Shown: positions 1 through 9,122, counted from the first letter of the stretch. The stretch is 64,000 bases of DNA from Pelotomaculum_C sp050950345 (GCA_050950345.1 JBMNHK010000008.1:69092-133091), one strand, 5' to 3'. Notes: generated by a model from the letters alone, not told the origin. Made by a program: numbers and translations.

Positions 1-386
1 AGGGGATACTGGTATTCGGCACCGATACTGGACCCGGTATGGGTATCACCGATACCGGCCAGAATAACACTTAACTCGATCTCGATTTGCTGGTCCGTAT
101 AACCGGGAACTTTCTCTTTGAGTTCTTTTAACTGCCTGTGAAACTCCTCTTCGGAGAGATGAAAAAACAAATTCTTATGGACCTCAGGCAGGGTTTTTTC
201 CAGGTAGGCGATGTCGTTCACCCAGCGACTATCCCGGTCCTCCGCCAGGTAGGGCCCGGTTGGAGGGATTTTACTGCACCCGGCAAGGAATAAGACAAGG
301 GAAAAAATGAGCGCAAAAAGAAGGGGGACCGTTGCTTTCTGCCAAAACACGAAATACTTCTTAACATTAAAACTAGGCTTGCCCAT
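1..386 (-). CDS. S41-peptidase-like lipoprotein, 3' end outside window
   Basis: About 128 N-terminal codons are visible, read leftward from an ATG at 386. After a basic start there is a hydrophobic stretch ending in a lipobox (LAGC, Cys near residue 38), so the product should be a membrane-anchored lipoprotein. The following region has the pattern WVNDIAYLEKTLPEVHKN then IGDTHT, which resembles the N-terminal domain of S41 tail-specific peptidase-like proteins; the catalytic domain would lie beyond the window. The start is 4 bp after the stop of the ABC permease, so it is probably the last gene of the Bce-like operon. A protease-like lipoprotein as fifth member of such a module is not standard. 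Confidence 0.6.
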   Translation of the reverse strand, partial: MGKPSFNVKKYFVFWQKATVPLLFALIFSLVLFLAGCSKIPPTGPYLAEDRDSRWVNDIAYLEKTLPEVHKNLFFHLSEEEFHRQLKELKEKVPGYTDQQIEIELSVILAGIGDTHTGSSIGAEYQYP

Positions 387-390
387 GAAT

Positions 391-2334
391 TCACCACCCC
401 TTTACCACCATATCTTGATACTTCCTGCTCATAAATAGATAATAACCTGCAATGACCAGGATTAGAATACCTATCCCCGTCAGGATGCTGCCGGTGAGTG
501 TATAATGCATGAAGGACTCCAGGGCTTTAATAGCCATCACACCATGCATTATGCCTAGTAAGGACGGAAGAATAAAGGCTATACCCACCTGGGTATTGAT
601 ACTCCCTGCGATCTCCTTTCCTGTCATGCCAATTTTCATCAGGATTTTATATTGCTCCCGGTCCAGGATAGCGTCGCTTAGAATCTTGAAATAAATGGCG
701 CTGAAGGTAGCAAACGCAAAGATGATCGACATCACCAGGCCCATAAAGTAGAAGGCGCCGATTAGATAGTACTTGTATTGATACTGCCCGGCATAGCTGT
801 TCAGGTTACCCTTGGGATATTTCATCACCCCGGCGATTTTCTCCACCAGCGGCAGGCTGTGTTGCGGCTCAGTGATGTTAATCCCGTAGAGCGTCAGCTC
901 CTCGCTGTTTTTTTTCATTTCCTCGTAATGCTCATCCGTGACGATATAGGTCTCATACTGACCGATGTCAGGCATTTCGCCGATAAACGGAATTTTGACC
1001 TCTTTCTTCAGCACATAGTCCCTGCCCTCCAGAACAAGCTGATCCCCAACATAACTGATACCCGAAAAAACCAACTTGGCGTGTAAGATGCTCACCGTTT
1101 CATTAGCCGAAGGTTCAATGTCTTTCAGGATCTCCCGGTAGTTTCCCGGCCTGGTCAGCATTAATGATTTTTGCACCTCAGCATAACTTGTAACCAGACA
1201 GTCCTGCGTCCCTGCGCCACTGTCGCCCTGCAAGGATACTTTACCCCTGATAAAATGAGTTTCGTGTTCGGCAAGAATTTGATGGGATGATTCATTTATC
1301 AGTTCTTTAATCCTTTGCCGCGTTGCCTCATCCTGATTGGTAAAAGTGATGCTGAACGGGGCTTCCACAGCCGCATGGTTATCGGCATAATATTTGAGCG
1401 CCATGCTTCCGCTGAAGGCGGTTAAGGTTGCGGCACACAGGATGGCCGTCATGGACAGGCTCCTGTAATGGGTTCCCAGCCGGAATAAGGTATTGCTGAA
1501 GCTTACCAGCCTGGAACCTTTATAGACGGCTTTTCTGTTCTTAATTAGAGCGTTGAGGACAATCGCCAAAAAGCTGCCGAAGAATAAATAGGTGCCGGTG
1601 ATGACCAGGAACAGGATTAATATGGAGGTCTCCATGTAGTTCAAGGGTAAGTTAAAAGGCAGATCAAAAACATGCAGGGCCAGGTAATAAGCCGAAAGAA
1701 TGCAGGCTACACCCAACAGGCCGCGTATCCATCTGATTTTCGGCAGGCTTTGTTCTTTCCTGGCCGCATTGAGGATCTCGATGAGCCTGCTGCTGCGCAC
1801 CATCCGGTAATTCTTTAATCCCATAGCGAAAATAAACACAGCCAGAATCAGAAGCAGTAAGCCGACAGCCTTGAGCGGAATATAAAACGGGATCTGGATC
1901 TCCAGAATCATGGCTTTGGCCAGCAGCATAAAAAAAAGTTTGGAAAACAGTATACCGGCAGGCAGGCCGATGGCTACAGCCGTTGCTCCCAGCAGGATGC
2001 TTTCTATAGCAAAAATTACGCCGATTTTACTGCTGGGAATGCCCATCAGCATATAGGTGCCGATTTCTTTGTAACGTAACTTGTAGAAAAAATTATTGGC
2101 ATGAAACATAAAGGACAGCATAGTGAAAAACAGGACTATGCTGCACATGGCACTGGCAACCTGGGCAAAGATGTACTGTTCGCCGAGGACCTGTAGATAC
2201 GGGTTGTAGTTCACCGCCAAAAAATTATAATAAATGGCCGTTGCCAGGATCAGTACCCCTAAATAAAATTTATAAAGTTTCAGGTTGTTCTTATATAACA
2301 GCCAGGAGATTTTAAAGGCGTTCATTCCTTTCAC
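391..2334 (-). CDS. FtsX/BceB-type ABC transporter permease
   Basis: 647 residues. About ten hydrophobic segments are visible: clusters in residues 15-310, then a large hydrophilic domain (about 315-520), then three segments at 530-640. This is the arrangement of BceB-type peptide-antibiotic sensing permeases, in which the big extracytoplasmic domain sits between TM7 and TM8. FtsX-like folds occur at residues 60-180 and 530-640. It overlaps the end of the ATPase gene by 23 bp, so the two are translationally coupled and form one transporter. A second Met at codon 4 is an alternative start. By family analogy it detoxifies or senses cell-wall-active peptides together with the histidine kinase; the substrate cannot be read from sequence. 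Confidence 0.88.
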   Translation of the reverse strand: MKGMNAFKISWLLYKNNLKLYKFYLGVLILATAIYYNFLAVNYNPYLQVLGEQYIFAQVASAMCSIVLFFTMLSFMFHANNFFYKLRYKEIGTYMLMGIPSSKIGVIFAIESILLGATAVAIGLPAGILFSKLFFMLLAKAMILEIQIPFYIPLKAVGLLLLILAVFIFAMGLKNYRMVRSSRLIEILNAARKEQSLPKIRWIRGLLGVACILSAYYLALHVFDLPFNLPLNYMETSILILFLVITGTYLFFGSFLAIVLNALIKNRKAVYKGSRLVSFSNTLFRLGTHYRSLSMTAILCAATLTAFSGSMALKYYADNHAAVEAPFSITFTNQDEATRQRIKELINESSHQILAEHETHFIRGKVSLQGDSGAGTQDCLVTSYAEVQKSLMLTRPGNYREILKDIEPSANETVSILHAKLVFSGISYVGDQLVLEGRDYVLKKEVKIPFIGEMPDIGQYETYIVTDEHYEEMKKNSEELTLYGINITEPQHSLPLVEKIAGVMKYPKGNLNSYAGQYQYKYYLIGAFYFMGLVMSIIFAFATFSAIYFKILSDAILDREQYKILMKIGMTGKEIAGSINTQVGIAFILPSLLGIMHGVMAIKALESFMHYTLTGSILTGIGILILVIAGYYLFMSRKYQDMVVKGW

Positions 2335-3076
2335 CTCCCAGCAAGGCTACCATGCTGAGAATCTTTTTAAAGAACTCTTCAGTATTGCCGTTTGTCTCCA
2401 ATTTGCCGCTGATCATCCCGTCTTTCAGGAACAAAACCCGGTCACAATAACTGGCGGCGGTGGCGTCGTGGGTTACCATCACCACCGTGGTCCCGTATTT
2501 GTTGCGGACATTCTGAAAACAGGCCAGAAGTTCGGCAGCTGCTTTGGAATCCAGTGCCCCGGTAGGCTCGTCGGCAAACAAAATTTTGGGGTCATTGACC
2601 AGGGCCCGGCAAACAGCCGCTCTTTGTTTCTGCCCGCCCGAAAGCTGGTAGGAATATTTATCCAGCTGGTCATCGATGCCAAAGAGTTCCGTCAGCTCCC
2701 GGACTTTGCGCAATATCTCTTCCACTTTCCTGTTGTTTAGGGTCAGGGGCAGGGCGATATTATCACGGATCGTCATATTATCCAGTAGGTTGAACTCCTG
2801 AAAGACAAAGCCGATCATATCCCTGCGAAACAGAGCCAGTTCTTTTTCCTTTACCGTGTTAATCTCCCTGCCGTCGATGATGACCTGACCTTTGGTGGGC
2901 TGATCAATGGTGGAAATGATATTAAGCAGGGTTGTTTTTCCGGAGCCGGACGGTCCCATGACGGCCACGAATGAGCCGGCCTCAATAGCAAAATTTACCT
3001 CATAGAGGGCCCGGCAAACAGCGCCCTGTTGACCGAAAAGCCTGGTCAAATCCTTCACCTCAATAATTGCAGCCAC
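2312..3076 (-). CDS. BceA-type ABC transporter ATP-binding protein
   Basis: The ATPase has Walker A GPSGSGKTT, Q-loop region FVFQEFNLL, signature LSGGQKQR, Walker B ILFADEP and H-loop VTHD, all in the MacB/BceA/LolD pattern. An ATG lies at 3091, but the AGGAGG just after it is a perfect ribosome binding site for a GTG at 3076, which gives the protein VAAIIEVKDL; I therefore chose the GTG. It sits between the sensor kinase upstream (intergenic about 100 bp) and the permease, which it overlaps. It powers the exporter by ATP hydrolysis on the cytoplasmic face. Confidence 0.88.
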   Translation of the reverse strand: MAAIIEVKDLTRLFGQQGAVCRALYEVNFAIEAGSFVAVMGPSGSGKTTLLNIISTIDQPTKGQVIIDGREINTVKEKELALFRRDMIGFVFQEFNLLDNMTIRDNIALPLTLNNRKVEEILRKVRELTELFGIDDQLDKYSYQLSGGQKQRAAVCRALVNDPKILFADEPTGALDSKAAAELLACFQNVRNKYGTTVVMVTHDATAASYCDRVLFLKDGMISGKLETNGNTEEFFKKILSMVALLGGERNERL

Positions 3077-3182
3077 ATTACTCCTCCTCAAATCGTCCTT
3101 GGTATGATTCTATTGTAAGAATATGGCCACTTTGGTTCTATCGCTTTGGATGACAATTTGGAGGTCCAAAATGACAATTTCG

Positions 3183-4229
3183 TCACTTTATGTGCCGGCG
3201 CTGCAGGTAATCAGACAACTTATAAAAGGATAGGACGAATTCGGTATACACCCCTTGCTTGCTGTGCACATAGAGGCCGATCCCTAATTTGCCGGCCATT
3301 TTTTTGGCATAGTACATGCCCATGCCGGTTGATTTGGTGCTGTTTCTGCCGTTTGTGCCGGTAAACCCTTTATCGAAGACACGGTCAAGTTCCTCTTGCG
3401 GGATGCCGATGCCGTTATCTCTAAGATGCAGGTGATATGCCCGTTCATCCTCCCGGCTGTAGATGTTAATCTCTCCGTTTTGTCCCGTATACTTGCTGCT
3501 GTTGTTGAGGATCTGGGCGATTATGTAATGGACCCACTTTTTATCGCTGATGAAATGATACGGCTGAAGGTCATTCTGAATGCTAATCCCTTTATTGATC
3601 AAGAATTCGGCGTTATCGCCGATTGCCTCCTTAACAACCTGTTCCAGATTGACATTTTCCGATAGGATATCTTCGCTGTAATGATTAGCCCTGGTGATAA
3701 ACAGGGCCTGGTCAATCCGGAATTTCATCTGTTCAATCTGGTATAGCAACTTGTTGGCGATTTCCATTTCATCTTCCAGGCGGTTCACCGCCATCTCACA
3801 GACAGAAAGGTTCACTTTCAGGTCATGGACGGTCTGGGTCAAGTAATCTTTTAAATCGTTCATCCGCTGCCGGTAGTCGTTTTCTTTCAGGCTGAAGTTC
3901 TTCTTTTCATAGACAAGCAGTTCATGCATGAGACTGATGCCCGGAACGGTGTCTTCCCCTGTATCTGCAAGCTCTTTAAAAAGCCAGCCGGGATCATGGC
4001 CTTCAGCCAGCGCTTGCCTGACTTGGCCATAAGCATTTCCCATCCGGCGGAAGTGAAGAAAATACCCGGCTGCGGCCACGCTAATCACCAGTAAATCCAA
4101 ATAAAAAATCTCCCCCATAGTTTTAGCCAGAGGAGTACTTGTCAGCAATACCACATTGATCAGGATGATGATGCCGGCCTGACAGGCAATCCATTCCCAG
4201 TGTCCCTTGATGTAGGCCATCGTCCTCAT
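3183..4229 (-). CDS. BceS-like intramembrane-sensing histidine kinase
   Basis: 348 residues. Two transmembrane segments (about 12-32 and 40-60) are separated by only a few residues, so there is no extracellular sensor domain; this is the hallmark of BceS-type intramembrane-sensing kinases, which read the state of their ABC transporter. The phospho-acceptor is His135 in TVHDLKVN. The HATPase_c domain shows an N box (ILNNSSKYT), G1 (DNGIGIP) and G2 (TGMGMYYAKKM). Its ATG overlaps the regulator stop by 4 bp (ATGA), so the two are co-translated. It phosphorylates the response regulator encoded directly upstream. Confidence 0.88.
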   Translation of the reverse strand: MRTMAYIKGHWEWIACQAGIIILINVVLLTSTPLAKTMGEIFYLDLLVISVAAAGYFLHFRRMGNAYGQVRQALAEGHDPGWLFKELADTGEDTVPGISLMHELLVYEKKNFSLKENDYRQRMNDLKDYLTQTVHDLKVNLSVCEMAVNRLEDEMEIANKLLYQIEQMKFRIDQALFITRANHYSEDILSENVNLEQVVKEAIGDNAEFLINKGISIQNDLQPYHFISDKKWVHYIIAQILNNSSKYTGQNGEINIYSREDERAYHLHLRDNGIGIPQEELDRVFDKGFTGTNGRNSTKSTGMGMYYAKKMAGKLGIGLYVHSKQGVYTEFVLSFYKLSDYLQRRHIK

Positions 4230-4912
4230 AAAACAACATACCCCATTCCTTTTTTGGTGGTAATGAAAGAGGTGAGTCCCAGTTCCTCCAACTTGTTTCT
4301 CACGCGGTTGACGTTAACGGTCAGAGTGTTTTCGTTAACGTAAATCTCTTCGTCCCATAAACTCCTCATCAAAGCCTGCCTGGTCACAATTTTACCCCGG
4401 TTCTCCAGCAGGAGTTTTAAGATTTTTAGTTCGTTTTTGGTCAGCTCGCATTTTTTATCCTCATAGGAGGCCACAGCCTCCGAAAGATTAAGGTTAAGAC
4501 CACGGTACCGCAGAATGTGTGCTTCCTGGAGATTATATTCATAGGTCCGGCGTATGACTGCCTGCAGCCTGGCCACTAAAACAGCATTGTCAAAAGGCTT
4601 CATCAAGTAGTCGTCGCCGCCGTTATTCATACCCATAATTACGTCCATACTGCTGTCTCTGGAGGAAATATAAACGATGGGGACAGCGGAAACCTCCCTG
4701 ATCCTCTTGCACCAGTAAAAGCCGTCAAAGCTGGGGATATTGACATCCATTAAAACAACATGGGGCTGTACGGCCAGGAACTCCTCCAGGATGTTGTCAA
4801 ACATCTGCACGCTCCGGACCTCATAGCCCCACTTCATAAGCAGTTTGGAAATTTCCTCCGCCAGCATCCCGTCATCTTCAACCAGGTAGACGCGGTATGG
4901 TTCTTTGGTCAT
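4226..4912 (-). CDS. OmpR/BceR-family response regulator
   Basis: The receiver domain has acidic pocket EDD (residues 12-14), phospho-acceptor Asp56 in LMDVNIP, and Lys in MKPFD. The C-terminal winged helix ends KKGMGYVVL, typical of OmpR-type DNA-binding domains. The open frame extends to 5020, but the ATG at 4912 has a GAGGG sequence at the right distance and begins MTKEPYRVYLVEDD, where the receiver domain should start; the upstream 36 codons do not resemble the family. It should activate the downstream exporter operon in response to cell-envelope peptides. It is the first gene of a five-gene leftward unit. Confidence 0.88.
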   Translation of the reverse strand: MTKEPYRVYLVEDDGMLAEEISKLLMKWGYEVRSVQMFDNILEEFLAVQPHVVLMDVNIPSFDGFYWCKRIREVSAVPIVYISSRDSSMDVIMGMNNGGDDYLMKPFDNAVLVARLQAVIRRTYEYNLQEAHILRYRGLNLNLSEAVASYEDKKCELTKNELKILKLLLENRGKIVTRQALMRSLWDEEIYVNENTLTVNVNRVRNKLEELGLTSFITTKKGMGYVVL

Positions 4913-5203
4913 GCTGCATCCCTCAAGCATTTTTTGACTCAATCCAATTTTACCATATAAGAATACTTTAGCCTCTGTCAATAGTTCAGCAGCCGTATAT
5001 CCTTGCGATAACAAATTCAACTTCAGCCAATAGACATGACAAAAACCGCTACATTTTTGTAACGGCTTAGATTATGACCTGTATGACATTCATTCGAACA
5101 CTGGTTATGCATATTACAATTCTGTGCCACGATTGTACATTTTCTAGGGCACTTTAGGGTCAAACAGTGCAACACACAGCTATTCAACTATCGGGCAGTA
5201 AAC

Positions 5204-5255
5204 CTGGTTTCCGTCCCCTTAAAGGGGTCTTTTGTTTTTAATAAACAGAAACCAG
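5204..5255. repeat. Two-tier inverted repeat resembling a lone CRISPR-type repeat
   Basis: In the 480-bp gap between the regulator and mntA, CTGGTTTC (5204-5211) pairs with GAAACCAG (5248-5255). Inside is a smaller hairpin of CCCCTT and AAGGGG followed by a T-rich stretch. The beginning GTTTCCGTCCCCTT is reminiscent of some CRISPR repeats, but there is only one copy and no array. It could equally be a rho-independent terminator reading rightward. Nothing else is recognisable in 5021-5508 apart from AT-rich promoter-like sequence before mntA. Confidence 0.35.
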
Positions 5256-5508
5256 TGCCAAGTGGTTCATTGAAAATGTTTGCGAAAATGGGATTTTATT
5301 CATCATTCCCCGCCCTTGGCTAAAATCCTCTTTTTATTTTATCCCTGGCATTCCATACCGCAGCAAAAGTTATCTTCCTTCTTGTATGTTAAACTGACAA
5401 GTACAAATGTATAGTAGAATAAAATTCATTTTGAATTACGTTTCAGACTGCCAGCCATTTTAACCATGTTATAATTAATTTAAGGATGAAAAACAGGAAG
5501 TGTGAACT

Positions 5509-5964
5509 ATGAAAACCACTGCAAAAACAAAAACAATTGAACTTGAAAAACTATTACCACAGTTAAAGGATATGTCCCGGCAGTATCCGGAGGTTGCTGC
5601 AGCATACCTTTTTGGGTCTTACGCCGGAGGACGCCCTACTCCACTCAGTGATATAGATGTTGGTATAATAATGGCCCGGGAATTACCGGATATGGAGTCC
5701 TTCCGCATTGAAATGAGCCTGACGGGAGAACTGGAAAAGATATTCCAAACCGACAATATCGACCTGGTAGTCCTGAACAAGGCGCCACTTCCCATCCAAT
5801 ACAACGCCACCTGCGGCATACTGCTATTCAGTAACGATGAAGAAAAAAGATCCGATTTCGTAGAATACGCGAGAAAATACTACATCGATTGCCTGCCTAT
5901 CTACCGTGAATATCGTGAGGAGTTGTTAAAAAGGATTAGGGAAGGGAGAAAAACAGATGGTTAA
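5509..5964 (+). CDS. mntA: MntA-type minimal nucleotidyltransferase antitoxin
   Basis: 151 residues. The diagnostic nucleotidyltransferase motif GSX10DXD is present as GS-YAGGRPTPLS-DID (about residues 44-57), and the third acidic residue lies in NIDLVVL. In the MntA/HepT family this enzyme AMPylates a tyrosine next to the HEPN RNase catalytic motif and so neutralises the toxin. The next gene starts inside its last codons (8-bp overlap), the usual MNT-HEPN operon order. The start ATG follows a GGAAGTGTGA sequence. Confidence 0.88.
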   Translation: MKTTAKTKTIELEKLLPQLKDMSRQYPEVAAAYLFGSYAGGRPTPLSDIDVGIIMARELPDMESFRIEMSLTGELEKIFQTDNIDLVVLNKAPLPIQYNATCGILLFSNDEEKRSDFVEYARKYYIDCLPIYREYREELLKRIREGRKTDG

Positions 5965-6382
5965 TTTTCAAAAAATAGATAAGCAATTAAAAATGCTTGA
6001 CAATTACTTGTCCATTTTAAGCCAACTCAGTAATATAAATCATAATGAATTCATTAATGACCCGCGCAATTACGGCAGCGCAGAAAGGTTCCTGCAGTTA
6101 GCAATAGAAACCACCTTGAATATCGGTAACCATATCATATCCACCTACAATTTTGAAGCCCCCAAGGATTACTCGGATATATTCACTATACCTTGGAAAC
6201 CACGGTGTCCTACCGAAAAATTTTGCTAAAGAATTAACCGATATGGCCCGTTTTCGCAACCGCCTGGTACATATTATTGGGAAATCGATACCAGTAGAGT
6301 TTATTCAATAATACAAACAAAATTGAAGGACTTTGAGGATTTTAGAGGTTATATCTTAAGATTCTTATCAAAAGAGCAATGA
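5957..6382 (+). pseudogene. hepT: HepT-type HEPN RNase toxin, two frameshifts
   Basis: The open frame 5957-6229 encodes only the first two thirds of a HEPN toxin (FQKIDKQLKMLDNYLSILSQL; ERFLQLAIETTLNIGNHII). Past an apparent extra C near 6191 the family sequence resumes in another frame (LGNHGVLPKNFAKELTDMARFRNRLVH). A second, missing base near 6272 lies directly after the RNRLVH catalytic motif; restoring one T gives IYWEID and an end at 6382. The conserved tyrosine that MntA modifies is the codon hit by the second indel. As written the gene would give a truncated, probably inactive toxin. Two compensating indels could also be sequencing errors. Confidence 0.75.
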
Positions 6383-6709
6383 TAAATTGCACCACCCAAA
6401 TTATCCCATAGCTTCTATGTTGCACATGTTTTTCTTTAAGTACTACTCGTTAAGAAGCAAAACAGCTCCATCGAAAGCAATTGGCCACAGGAAAGACAGG
6501 CAAACTCCAGTCAACTTCAAATAAACCCTTGGGAACAATAGTAATAATATGGTTTTTGTGTCATAATATGAGAAACCGGTGTAAAATGATCATTTTGAAG
6601 TATGGAAAGTCAGGGAAATCAGCTGTTTGAAAAAACCTTCCAAAAGCATTTGTATGATTAAAAACGCCCATTACATATAGCTACCAAAATATCAAAGTGG
6701 AGGCTAAAT
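6383..6709. other. Intergenic, no gene seen
   Basis: About 330 bp of AT-rich sequence between the broken hepT and the lipoprotein gene. I see no convincing ORF, tRNA or strong hairpin. It presumably carries the promoter of the downstream lipoprotein gene; GTGGAGG at about 6696 is that gene's ribosome binding site. Confidence 0.5.
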
Positions 6710-8356
6710 ATGATAAGTATAGCTGGTTTTAATATAAACCGCCGCAGGCTGGCACTGGTAGGCGTATTATTTTTTTGGGTTTTGTCCTGCTGTGTACTTT
6801 TGACAGGCTGCCTGTCAAAGCAGGATCCATCAGTAAATAGTTTCAGTTATGACGCGGAAAAATTGCTAAAACATAAAACCGCTTACGCGGGTGACAACAG
6901 CAAGGTGGTAAACCTTATTGGTAGACTGCCGTATGCAGATTTGCGCCTTGAGGTGTCACTGCAGACCGGGTCCGTTCCATATGGGATAACAGTTAATTAC
7001 GATTTGAGGGGTGTCAATTATGACACCGCTGAGATTAAATCAGCTCTCCTGGATAATGCGGTATTAATGTTTGCCCTGATTGATAATGTTGATGTTATAA
7101 CCTTTAAGGTCACAGAGCCGGACCAAACATTTGAATACCAGTTTCTGAGGACAGAATTGCAAACATATTTTGATCGTGACCTGCGGGAATACGCAAAGGA
7201 CGTTAGCAGCCTTGAGGCATTGTTAAAGAATCTCGCCTTCAAGCTTTATGTTAACCCTGAAAAATACACACCAGCCATGTCCAGCACGCCGGGAATAGAA
7301 ATAGCGGCGCAATACCGCGGTAATGCAGCGAAAGTCCGCTATGAGACGGAGGCCGGCTCGCTTTTTACCTGGGAGGTTGCCACCGGAGAGATTACAAAAG
7401 GTTTGCCGGATATTGAACTGCCTCTGGGTACCCCGGTATACTGGTCGCCTCTTGATCCGGCCGGACAGGCCTCTATGGACAACAAAAGTGTTGTGACTGC
7501 CACGATCCTGGATGAAAATGGGCAAATGGTAGATGAAAAACAATTGACGATTGTTTACGAAGACTTTTATACCGTTGAGCCTTCGGTTGATATTGTAATA
7601 GGTATTGGATCCGTAAATTCAAACCAAAAACCTGTTAATATAGATGACGCGGTAAGCCTGGCAATAAAATCCAGGAGCAATGCCTACGCGGATGGAGAAA
7701 CGGCAACCGAAGGGCACATCATCCTGGATAGCGAGGAAAGCAACGGAAAGGTTAAAGTATATACGATAGCAAGCTTTGGTGCTTTCGGCTTTGAAAACGG
7801 TATTTTCACCAAGATCAGCGGCAGTGGGGCTATCCCGACGGTAATGGTTTTTTCTAAGGATGAAAACGGCGGTTTTTCATTGTTAGAGTATAAAGAACCG
7901 GAGGATGGAGCCGGCTACGCGCAATCAATCAAAAAGATGTTTCCCCAAAAGCTGCAGGATAGAGTACTGTCTTCCGAGAAAGACTATGCAGAACTGGAAA
8001 GGCAGCAGGAGGCCCAGGCAGCTGATTATTTAAAGAGCATCGGAAGAACGGCGGAAGTCAACGCCTCCCGTGTGGAAAAGAAAACGGCCGATATTAACGT
8101 GGAAGCCAAAAATAAGCTCTTTTCCAAATACACTAAATATGATGCATTCCTTAACAACTGCCCGTACTGGATTGGCACCAGGGAAAGGATTGAGAACGGC
8201 ACTAGGTACATCTATGAGACCTCACAGGAGACAACCGGGGACGGCCATGCAGTTATAGTTTTCCGGAAGACCGGAGATGACGGGGTGGTCGTGGAAGAAC
8301 GCCGGTATAAGATCGTGGGAGACGAGCCGCTGCTAATGGAAGCGGGACTTAAATAA
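6710..8356 (+). CDS. DUF4825-like secreted lipoprotein
   Basis: 548 residues. The basic N terminus, hydrophobic core and lipobox LTGC (Cys34) predict a lipoprotein. Residues 43-135 (KTAYAGDNSKVVNLIGRLP, then LQTGSVPYGITVNYDL) match the pattern I know for DUF4825, a domain often attached to BlaR1/M56-type sensor peptidases. Here there is no peptidase domain. The C-terminal half (about residues 310-470) contains NIDDAVSLAIKSRS and TIASFGAFGFENG, which resemble the extracellular tails of the same proteins. GGAGG lies 7 bp before the ATG. It may be the detached sensor of an antibiotic-response system, but the function is not established. Confidence 0.55.
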   Translation: MISIAGFNINRRRLALVGVLFFWVLSCCVLLTGCLSKQDPSVNSFSYDAEKLLKHKTAYAGDNSKVVNLIGRLPYADLRLEVSLQTGSVPYGITVNYDLRGVNYDTAEIKSALLDNAVLMFALIDNVDVITFKVTEPDQTFEYQFLRTELQTYFDRDLREYAKDVSSLEALLKNLAFKLYVNPEKYTPAMSSTPGIEIAAQYRGNAAKVRYETEAGSLFTWEVATGEITKGLPDIELPLGTPVYWSPLDPAGQASMDNKSVVTATILDENGQMVDEKQLTIVYEDFYTVEPSVDIVIGIGSVNSNQKPVNIDDAVSLAIKSRSNAYADGETATEGHIILDSEESNGKVKVYTIASFGAFGFENGIFTKISGSGAIPTVMVFSKDENGGFSLLEYKEPEDGAGYAQSIKKMFPQKLQDRVLSSEKDYAELERQQEAQAADYLKSIGRTAEVNASRVEKKTADINVEAKNKLFSKYTKYDAFLNNCPYWIGTRERIENGTRYIYETSQETTGDGHAVIVFRKTGDDGVVVEERRYKIVGDEPLLMEAGLK

Positions 8357-8359
8357 TGG

Positions 8360-8398
8360 GGGTGTCGCAGTACTACTTGTTAGTAGTTAGTGACACCC
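8360..8398. terminator. Hairpin between convergent genes
   Basis: GGGTGTC (8360-8366) pairs with GACACCC (8392-8398), with an inner ACTAC/GTAGT stem. It lies just past the lipoprotein stop and overlaps the last codons of the converging thioesterase gene. No long T run follows on either strand, so a terminator role is only likely. Confidence 0.45.
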
Positions 8399-8844
8399 TC
8401 CATTTCAAAACTATTAATCGCCCGGCGCACAAAATCCGGTACCGGTCTTGTTTTCTTGCTGTAAAAATCATAGCTGACATAAACATTCGTCGCTTTAAGA
8501 ATAGTGTCCTCTTCCCCGCCTCCATCCCTCGTTATTACAAAACTCACCACAAAACTGGTGTTTTTTATCTCTTCCACCTTACACCATATATTTAACCATT
8601 CGTCCACTGTCGCCGGATTCACAAACTCGACGTTGATTTTTTTTAAAATATAAGCAAACTCGCCTTTTTTGGCCATTTCAGTACGGGGTAGCTTTAATCC
8701 CTCACCAAAGTACTCACTCAAGGCAATGTCCAGATAATGCAAAAAATGCGGGTGAAAAACAATTTCCGCGGCATCGATTTCTCCGAAACGCACCTTGAGC
8801 CGGTGTTTAAAACGATATTCCTGCACTTTTGTACCACCACTCAA
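8380..8844 (-). CDS. YbgC/FadM-type acyl-CoA thioesterase
   Basis: 154 residues, the usual size for a single hotdog-fold 4HBT domain. The active-site region VRFGEIDAAEIVFHPHFLHYLD corresponds to the family pattern VRYxETDxxGxVYHxxYLxYxE, with the catalytic Asp in EID. FVNPATVDEWLNIWCKVEEI forms the central strands. Such enzymes hydrolyse acyl-CoA thioesters in the cytoplasm. It is a single gene convergent with the DUF4825 lipoprotein gene, so context adds little about its substrate. Confidence 0.8.
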   Translation of the reverse strand: MSGGTKVQEYRFKHRLKVRFGEIDAAEIVFHPHFLHYLDIALSEYFGEGLKLPRTEMAKKGEFAYILKKINVEFVNPATVDEWLNIWCKVEEIKNTSFVVSFVITRDGGGEEDTILKATNVYVSYDFYSKKTRPVPDFVRRAINSFEMEGVTNY

Positions 8845-9013
8845 TTATCCATAATAAATCAAGCATTATTATTTAATAATTTAACATATACTTAACAATT
8901 TTATCAGGTTCTTTTAATAAAGATGTTTTAAAATGAACATAATAATAACAGCCGGCATTGACCGGATTGACATAGCAGTATAACAGTTCTTCCTTATCCT
9001 CCTCTCTTTTGGG

Positions 9014-9043
9014 CCCGCCTCATGCAGGTGGGTTCATTTTTTT
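9014..9043 (+). terminator. Rho-independent terminator, no obvious gene before it
   Basis: CCCGCCT (9014-9020) pairs with AGGTGGG (9026-9032) and is followed by TTTTTTT at 9037-9043 on the plus strand. No plus-strand gene precedes it between 8845 and 9013, so either a small RNA ends here or it is a relic. It lies just beyond the terminator of the sufCB-like operon, which reads the other way. Confidence 0.5.
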
Positions 9044-9071
9044 GAGACGGCCTGAGCTATTAGCATCTTTT

Positions 9072-9104
9072 TAAAAAATGCAGGTGCGAATTAATCGCAC
9101 CTGC
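9072..9104 (-). terminator. Terminator of the sufCB-like operon
   Basis: On the minus strand a perfect 10-bp stem, GCAGGTGCGA (9080-9089) with TCGCACCTGC (9095-9104), is followed by ATTTTTT. It lies 19 bp after the SufB-like stop codon. Confidence 0.8.
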
Positions 9105-9122
9105 ACCGCAAAGCCAGGCTTA

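Noticed and set aside
5204..5255. CRISPR array
   Set aside because: Only a single repeat-like unit, no spacer periodicity and no cas genes in the window.
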